From: Hemileia vastatrix | Taxonomy: Eukaryota > Basidiomycota > Pucciniomycetes > Pucciniales > Zaghouaniaceae | Length of the DNA stretch: 64,000 nt | Assembly (NCBI GenBank): GCA_030280995.1 | Contig: JASXTE010000008.1 | Coordinates: forward strand, 1,289,501 to 1,353,500 | Direction of reading: 5' to 3' | In this document: positions 58,890 through 64,000 of the stretch, piece after piece | Numbering within the stretch: the stretch's first letter is position 1 | Layout of the letters: each line of letters begins with the position of its first letter | Program-made: the position numbers and the translations under genes | The notes under the pieces: generated by a model | Told to the model about the DNA's origin: nothing | The model's database searches: none | The model's input: only the letters and a program-made list of their open reading frames with translations

Positions 58890-59340
58890 AAATAAAATTT
58901 TCAAGTCTCCTTTGAAAATTTGACAATCCCCCACCCCTGGATTTTTTTGAAGTAAGGGGTGGGTATCACAATAATTCTTTCATGTCATGAATCTTGAAAG
59001 TTTTATATGAAAATTTGGCTTTACTACCCCCTGCATTTTACCGGTATCCTAAAAATTCTTACATGTCAAGAATTTCACAAGTCTTATAAAAAATTTTGGC
59101 ACAACCCCCCATGGATTTTATTGAAGTAAGGGACGGGTATCACAAAAATATTTACAAGTCAAAAAAATTCTATATCTGTTTAAAAAAATTGGCAATACTC
59201 TCCCCTGCATTTTATTGAAGCAAGGGGTGGGTATCACCAAAATTTTTCTAAGTCATCAATTTCACATGTCAGATTTGAAAATTTGGCAATACCCCCCCTG
59301 CATTTTATTGAAGTAAGGGGTGGAAGTCATCTAAATTTAA
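58890..59340. repeat. hairpin tandem repeats between convergent genes (H2)
   Basis: About five degenerate ~85-105-bp units: GGCAATACCCTCCCCTGCAT, TTTATTGAAG, AAGGGGTGGGTATCACC, then AAATTT..AAGTCA. In each the CCC-rich arm can pair with the GGGGTGGGT arm. Same unit in H1 (14250-14420) and inverted at 10515-10600. It starts about 115 bp after the plus-strand gene and ends before the minus-strand gene. Confidence 0.75.
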
Positions 59341-59623
59341 TATAATTACATAAATTATTAAATAAATATCTAATATATATCAATTTCCCTAGTTTAAAGT
59401 AATGACAATCCCTCAAGCCAAAATGCAGACCAAGTCGAGAAACATAAGTTTGGGACTTTCTACAGGTATAGGAAAGAGGAACCCCATGAAACAAATAAAT
59501 GTTATCATGATTACCTGTTATACAACACAAGGTCGATGGCTCATCACATTATTTGAGAAAATTGATATATAAAAAATATTTATTAAAAATTTATGAAAAA
59601 ATATAAAATTTTTGATGACAACT

Positions 59624-60260
59624 CTAATCCCCATACTTTTTGGATCTAGATAAAGTTTTTTTAAATCGAATAACTTTACCTTCTTTCTTTACCTTATTGA
59701 TTCTTTGTATCAACTTATTACTGATTTGAAATGAGCAACCGAAATGAGTGAAATCTTGACAGGATTTCAAACCAGGAGGAGCTTTGGTCGTTTGATGATT
59801 ATCCTTAGAAGAATTCCAAATAGTTTCGATGATACCATTTCCCAAACCAAAATCAATGATGCACCGGTGGTCTGGAAAATATAAACCATGTCATTTGATT
59901 TTAGCTGGAGATGGTATCGGGTGGCCAGTTATCAGATTGATATATGAGAATATTCCAAAAGTAAGAATATTGGCATCATTCCTATCGATATGAATCCTAT
60001 TGTGGAATCCAGAATGAGTGATAATAACATTAGAAAATAAAAGATATTCGTGGCTGATATCTTCCAATTCGGAGTCACACCAATTCGGTATTCCAACTTT
60101 GGTTGCAAGTTCATGATTTTTTTCAAATGCTTTATTACAGAGCTTGTTGAGTTGAAAAGCAAGAAAAGAGTCAAAGGAAGGTAGAGTGTCCCATAAGCGA
60201 AAATCTTCATCTTTTTGAGCTTTAGTGATATTCTTGACCAACGAATATATGCCTATATAA
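59624..60260 (-). pseudogene. Tet-like 2OG-Fe(II) oxygenase gene of H2, one stop
   Basis: Minus strand, from about 60260 (after an acceptor ATATAG) to 59624: VKNITKAQKDEDFRLWDTLP, FDSFLAFQLNKLC, HELATKVGIPNW, then SNVIITHSGFHNRIHIDRND with the HxD iron motif, ILTFGIFSYI, SPAKIK, TGA (59891; GGA in copy T1), HGLYFPDH, IIDFGLGNGIIETIW, NHQTTKAP (second iron His) and FTHFGCSFQI. Iron ligands are intact; only one nonsense codon is visible. Upstream non-coding exons are suggested by donors CCAG|GTAAGT near 61213 and CAAG|GTAAGT near 60850. TET/JBP-type enzymes oxidise 5-methylcytosine or thymine; activity here is inferred from family. The N-terminal exon seen in T1 is not found. Confidence 0.68.
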
Positions 60261-60356
60261 TTGAAATGCCTAGATAATAATCATATAAGAGTTTCAGAAT
60301 CCTTATCCTCTAAATATGCAATATAAAAATGTGAAATAAGACAAATGAAATTTCGA

Positions 60357-60680
60357 AAAAAGGCTCAACTTCAAAGGTCAAAATCTCAGCAACCACTGAA
60401 CCTAATTCAAACCTGTTTGTGGAAAATGAAAGATATGCTTTAGTAGAATCTTCAGTTAAAGGACATGTGATTTAAATAAACCTAACCCTAATTTGTTACA
60501 TAAAAAAATGAAATAAAAATTTAAATTGGGAAAAAAAGGCTCAACTTTAACGGTCAATATCTCAGCAACCACTGAATCAAATTCAAATCTGTTTGCAGGA
60601 AATGAAATGTAGCCTTCAGGAGAATCTTCAGTAAAAAGAACATTAGATTTGAATAAACCTAACCCTAATTCCGAGTCTGA
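60357..60680. repeat. tandem duplication, ~178-bp unit, two copies
   Basis: AAAAAAGGCTCAACTT..CTCAGCAACCACTGAA..CTTCAGT..AATAAACCTAACCCTAAT occurs twice with about 15 percent differences. It lies in the upstream intron/UTR of the Tet-like gene. Confidence 0.8.
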
Positions 60681-61512
60681 TTTTCAAAATTTTACAAAAA
60701 CTTGAAAAGTGGTAATGAAGATGAGATCAAAAGGAGTTTTATAAGTTCACTGTTATCCAGATAAGAGTCATACATATATTTAAGTATGAAGTTTTCATAA
60801 AAGGAATGAGATATCATATAGGCATGAAAAAAAGGAGATGAAACTTACCTTGATTGAAAAGTAGGAAAAGTAGAGTGAGAAAGATTGATGTTGGAATTGT
60901 GGGGAAATTGAATATGGAGTAAGTGAAATGCATAAAGAATGTGCAATGTATGTGTTTCAATGAAATGGAGCCAAAAAAAAGTGAAATAAGGGAAAGGGGG
61001 GATAATGACAATGCCAAGGAGGGATGAAGGGTAGGGTGATGGAGCTAAAAAATAAAGTAAAGAGGGAGAGAAAAAAAAGATTAATTATACCATTGAAATC
61101 CAAAATAACCACTTACAAAAAAAATTTAGATAAAAAAAATAAAATAAACAGAAAAAAACAAAAAAAATTATAATTAGTAATCAAAAAATCAAAAAAAAAG
61201 AATAAAATGACTTACCTGGAGAGATGAGATGACAAAATGAATGAAACCAAATTGTTTGTGGGATGTTGGAGGAGAATAGGAAAAGGATATGAGGGATGAA
61301 TGAAAAAAAAATCACTGACAAAATATGCAATTTCAGAAAATATGCGATTTCATGTTGAGCTGGTGAAAGAAAACCAATGAGCCATCCAAAAAAAAGATAT
61401 TCACCGTAAATTCAAAAAAAAAATGAATATGCAACAAACCAAAATACAAAACCAAGTGATTAAAGTACACAAAGAGGACATTTGGAAAGTATGAAAACAT
61501 AAAAATAAAAAA

Positions 61513-62106
61513 TTAAAAGGGTGAAGAGAAATGTTGGAGAGTAATTGCAGGCTTTTGACTCAAAGGGATGGTTGTGCCATCAACAAAACCTACACAGCCA
61601 GGGAAACCTTCAGCTTGCATTACTTGAGAGGATTCAAGTCGCTGTTCTGGAGTTGGCCAAGCAAGAGTTTGAGACTTGAGGGAAAGGATAGCAATCATAC
61701 AGTGCTTGGTGTATAATATCACGGTACCATATCCTATGTTAAAGAGATTATCCAAACGTCTTACGGCAGCACCATTTCCATTTGAGCCAAAGCGACATAG
61801 AGCAACAGCAAGTTGGATGGCAGGATTACGCTGTTTGTTATGAGAATTGTTATGGAAGATAGGATGATCGGAGATGAGTTGATAAAGTTTGAAGAAAGAA
61901 TTGGGAGAAGTTCTAAAAAGTTGTGTGAAGTTTAAATGAGGAATGTTGAGAATGGAGGCCAGATCATATCAGGGATCATGATAAAGATTTGGCCCCCTGG
62001 TGATGATGTAACGCTTTTTGGAAAGAAAACACATATAAGCTAAAGCATCTTCCAAATCAGAGTCAGATTTATAGTAAAGAACTAAAAGAAAAGTAATAGC
62101 ATTCAT
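61513..62106 (-). pseudogene. HARBI1-type nuclease of H2, N-terminal half
   Basis: Minus strand from ATG 62106: KSDSDLEDALAYM, RGPNLYHDP, a TGA at 61969, then FRTSPNSFFKLYQLI, NKQRNPAIQLAVALCRFGSN, AAVRRLDNLFNIGYGTV, MQAEGFPGCVGFVDGTTIPL (first catalytic Asp) and SQKPAI; it stops at 61513. The second Asp and the Glu (present in the fragment at 11750-12344) are missing. The sequence after the stop is shared with H1, so the loss predates both. ATG 62196 is possible, but MNAIT at 62106 matches the H3 start MTIIT better. H2 therefore cannot move itself. Confidence 0.8.
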
Positions 62107-62586
62107 TGTTGAGTGAAGTAGCTTCCTAGTAGAGAGGTGTTTCATTGTTGCCGGTGGAAGGGTTATGTGATGAGGGAAGTGGGAATTCACCGCCAAATGT
62201 GCAGTTGGGGTGTGTAGATAGAAAAAAAACTTAAGTGTTCGCCACCAAAATTAAGTAGCATAGAGTGAGGAAATACTTAAGGATGGCATCAGCAATTATA
62301 AGTCATGTGACTTTCTTAAAAATCCATCATGGATGAGATGAGTTTGGGATCAGGAATTAGGAATGGAAATTGGGGTATAAGAGGCGGGATAATGCATTAT
62401 CGTGGATTTCTTATCCACTAGCCCTGGGGCTAGTGGATAAGAATCTTCCGCAATTAATAATGTCTGATCCCGTGAAAAAAAATTCCTGATCCCTAATTGC
62501 GGATCCCTGAACATTGATACCCCCTAATATCCCCAACTCGCGCTGGATATCCCCATCCGGGATATCTTACTTGGTGCTTAGTGATC

Positions 62587-63580
62587 GCAGAGAAGCCCTG
62601 AAGAAAAAGAATCCAGAATCTATTCCGCTGAGGAGAATTACTTGTAATCCCCCGCCGCTTGTACATACGCCGTGTGGGGAATGTATATTTAACGAGATTC
62701 CGATCTAATCCGGCACCATAGTGCCTTCTGGATGTCTCCTTGAACATCAATTTCGTCACATGTTAGACCCAGGATATTAAGGTCATAGGCATGAACTGAT
62801 TTGTCTGCTGTAAATCTTATCAACTCCCTCCACCCCTTACTACATTTGCCAACACTTCTATCTCTCTTCTCCAACCTTCCCCCCCCCCTTCCGCTCCCTC
62901 ATCAACATCTTAACAAACAATTATTGATGTTGAAATTCAAAAATTAGAATGTGTCCCTGAGGGGATGCCTTAAATATGATTTTAATTAATGATATTTTTT
63001 GGCGAGAAGCAAGCTGAGTATTAAGAAGAAAATGACTCCAAAAAGAAAGAAACCAATGTGGTATTTTATTCCAACTCCAACAACTCATCAAGTTGACCAA
63101 GTGGCATGAGAAGAAGTAATCTTTTTAATGATTTGAAATAATAGAAAATGATGAGGCTGTGGGAGCAAAAAACAGATCAATCAGCTTGCAAATGGCAGTT
63201 GAGTTTAAAATTTTGACCGTCAAAGCTTAAAATTATGAATGGCGAAATGTCATGGCAGATATTAAGTTGAGATAGGTTATAAGGCATGTGATTGTATCTA
63301 GTATGTTGTAACCGGTCTGGCTGTTCCTGATTCCTACCAGAGAGTGGAACAGGCCAGGGTCGCCGCACCTTAGGGTTTGGGTACCGTCAAATTATAAAAA
63401 GTCAAACCCCACAGCTCTTCATGCATTGTTTCAGTAAAAAAGAAGTTACAGGGTTGGACAGGTGTGAATTTTCTGCATGTTAACCAAAAACATCCATGTA
63501 GAATAAAGTGACATTAATTTTTGTAATCCTTCATTCTTATGTTGCATCAACATTTTAACTCATAGAATTACATTTGGAAT
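62587..63580. other. no gene seen between H2 and H3
   Basis: Unique-looking DNA with a C-run near 62880. The single TTAGGGTTTGGG near 63371 is not a telomere array. Short open frames are unsupported. Confidence 0.45.
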
Positions 63581-63583
63581 AAT

Positions 63584-64000
63584 AGGGGGCTTCAGTTTTG
63601 GAAAACCTGCACTTAGATAAGTGCAGATTTCTGAAACACACTAGCCCCAACACTGGTGGACTTCAAAAGTGAAATAAGTCACTTATTTCACTCAAATCTG
63701 CACTTTCTCAACCAAAAGTGCTGGTTTCACCATACAGCCCATTTCAATGATTTTTCAAAATCATCTCATTCATATGCAGCACTCTGAAGCATAACACTTC
63801 ATAAATCAAAACATCATACATCATTTACATTTTTATACCATATAAGAGTCATGCCTTCCTATCTCTCAAATCATGATAAGCTACATCAAGAAATGACTAT
63901 CATAACTGTTGATCTGCTCTTGGACTCTGATTGCAATTCTGATTCTGATCTTGAAGTAGATTTTCTTTTTTTATAAAAAATGGCCAGGAAATGTTACCTT
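63584..64000 (+). mobile_element. H3: left end of a third PIF/Harbinger-type element
   Basis: AGGGGGCTTCAGTTTTGG after AAT (63581-63583). The next 330 bp are homologous to the inverse of the right end of H1 (CACACTAGCCCCAACACTGG, AAATAAGTCACTTATTTCAC). An ATG at 63893 starts MTIITVDLLLDSDCNSDSDL, the HARBI1 N-terminus, in frame to about 63976 where TAA follows. The rest is outside the window. Confidence 0.75.

Larger units (their letters stand above)
57028..62525. mobile_element. H2: PIF/Harbinger-type transposon, TSD AAT
   Basis: Left AGGGGGTATCAATGTT..GATCCGCAATTA and right inverse copy, about 36 bp with a short mismatch. AAT at 57025-57027 and 62526-62528. The terminal sequence is close to that of H1 (AGGGGGTGTCA) and H3. 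It carries an intact plus-strand DNA-binding gene, hairpin spacer, minus-strand Tet-like gene and truncated minus-strand HARBI1. CCGCAATTA occurs five times near the ends (57049, 57062 inverted, 57100, 62446, 62493 inverted), the kind of subterminal site bound by transposon proteins. Confidence 0.88.
56632..62583. mobile_element. palindromic CACTA-end MITE (TSD ATC), split by two insertions
   Basis: Left CACTACGCACCAAGTAAGAT and right ATCTTACTTGGTGCTTAGTG are inverse complements that continue for about 60 bp (GGGGATATCC, AGTTGGGGATAT). ATC flanks at 56629-56631 and 62584-62586. Removing the inserts at 56693-57021 and 57028-62525 leaves about 120 bp that is nearly a perfect palindrome. Alternative reading: one large element with a long terminal inverted repeat. 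The independent TSDs of the inner elements favour nesting. Confidence 0.75.

Noticed and set aside
56632..62583. Single large CACTA transposon with HARBI1 content
   Set aside because: The inner ends have their own AAT duplication and match H1, which lacks the CACTA flanks; nesting is simpler. Kept as the alternative in the feature text.
63365..63385. TTAGGGTTTGGG as telomere repeat
   Set aside because: Only one degenerate unit; no array.

Overview
The window looks like transposon-dense nuclear DNA of a filamentous fungus, most likely a rust (Pucciniales). It is AT-rich, introns are short (58-109 nt, GT..AG), and the families present (chromodomain Ty3 elements, an endonuclease-type LINE with a zinc-knuckle ORF1, HARBI1-type transposons, Tet-like 2OG-Fe(II) oxygenases, GH5 exo-beta-1,3-glucanases) occur together in rusts. 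The order-level assignment is inference. I saw no tRNA, rRNA or CRISPR.

Layout. 1-8.35 kb: a minus-strand Ty3 element (5' LTR 2521-3697, intact gag running off the left edge) inserted in an older plus-strand Ty3 pol (3698-6760), which itself carries a 261-bp CACTA-type MITE. 8.4-16.5 kb: remnants of HARBI1/Tet-like transposons and one complete but decayed copy, H1 (12348-16487, TSD ATT). 16.7-18.9 kb: an intact 12-exon secreted GH5 glucanase gene. 20.2-35.4 kb: a Ty3 nest in which a complete element (21636-30342, TSD ATTGA) sits inside the 3' LTR of an opposite-strand relative, giving a tail-to-tail inverted pair. 35.4-52.1 kb: a minus-strand LINE broken by a solo LTR (TSD AGAAA) and by a second chromovirus (42279-50576, TSD CGCCT/CGTCT). 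That chromovirus carries an antisense, intron-containing gene with a Zn2Cys6 cysteine pattern between pol and its 3' LTR. 52.8-55.0 kb: a second intact GH5 gene, paralogous to the first, sharing a block that is nearly identical even in the introns. 56.6-62.6 kb: a palindromic CACTA-type MITE split by a TA-flanked MITE and by a 5.5-kb HARBI1-type element, H2 (TSD AAT). H2 has an intact DNA-binding gene, a truncated HARBI1 nuclease and a Tet-like oxygenase gene with one stop. 63.6 kb to the end: the start of a third such element.

Only three genes read fully intact across their whole predicted length: the two GH5 genes and the DNA-binding gene of H2. The Ty3 gag at 1-2009 is intact as far as visible. 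Other element genes carry stops or frameshifts, and many stops in the chromovirus are TGA where the family normally has arginine, which fits CGA-to-TGA decay at CpG. The strongest leads are (i) a second overlapping reading frame conserved in two diverged Ty3 gags, (ii) the antisense Zn2Cys6-like gene, and (iii) Tet-like oxygenases carried by HARBI1-type elements.
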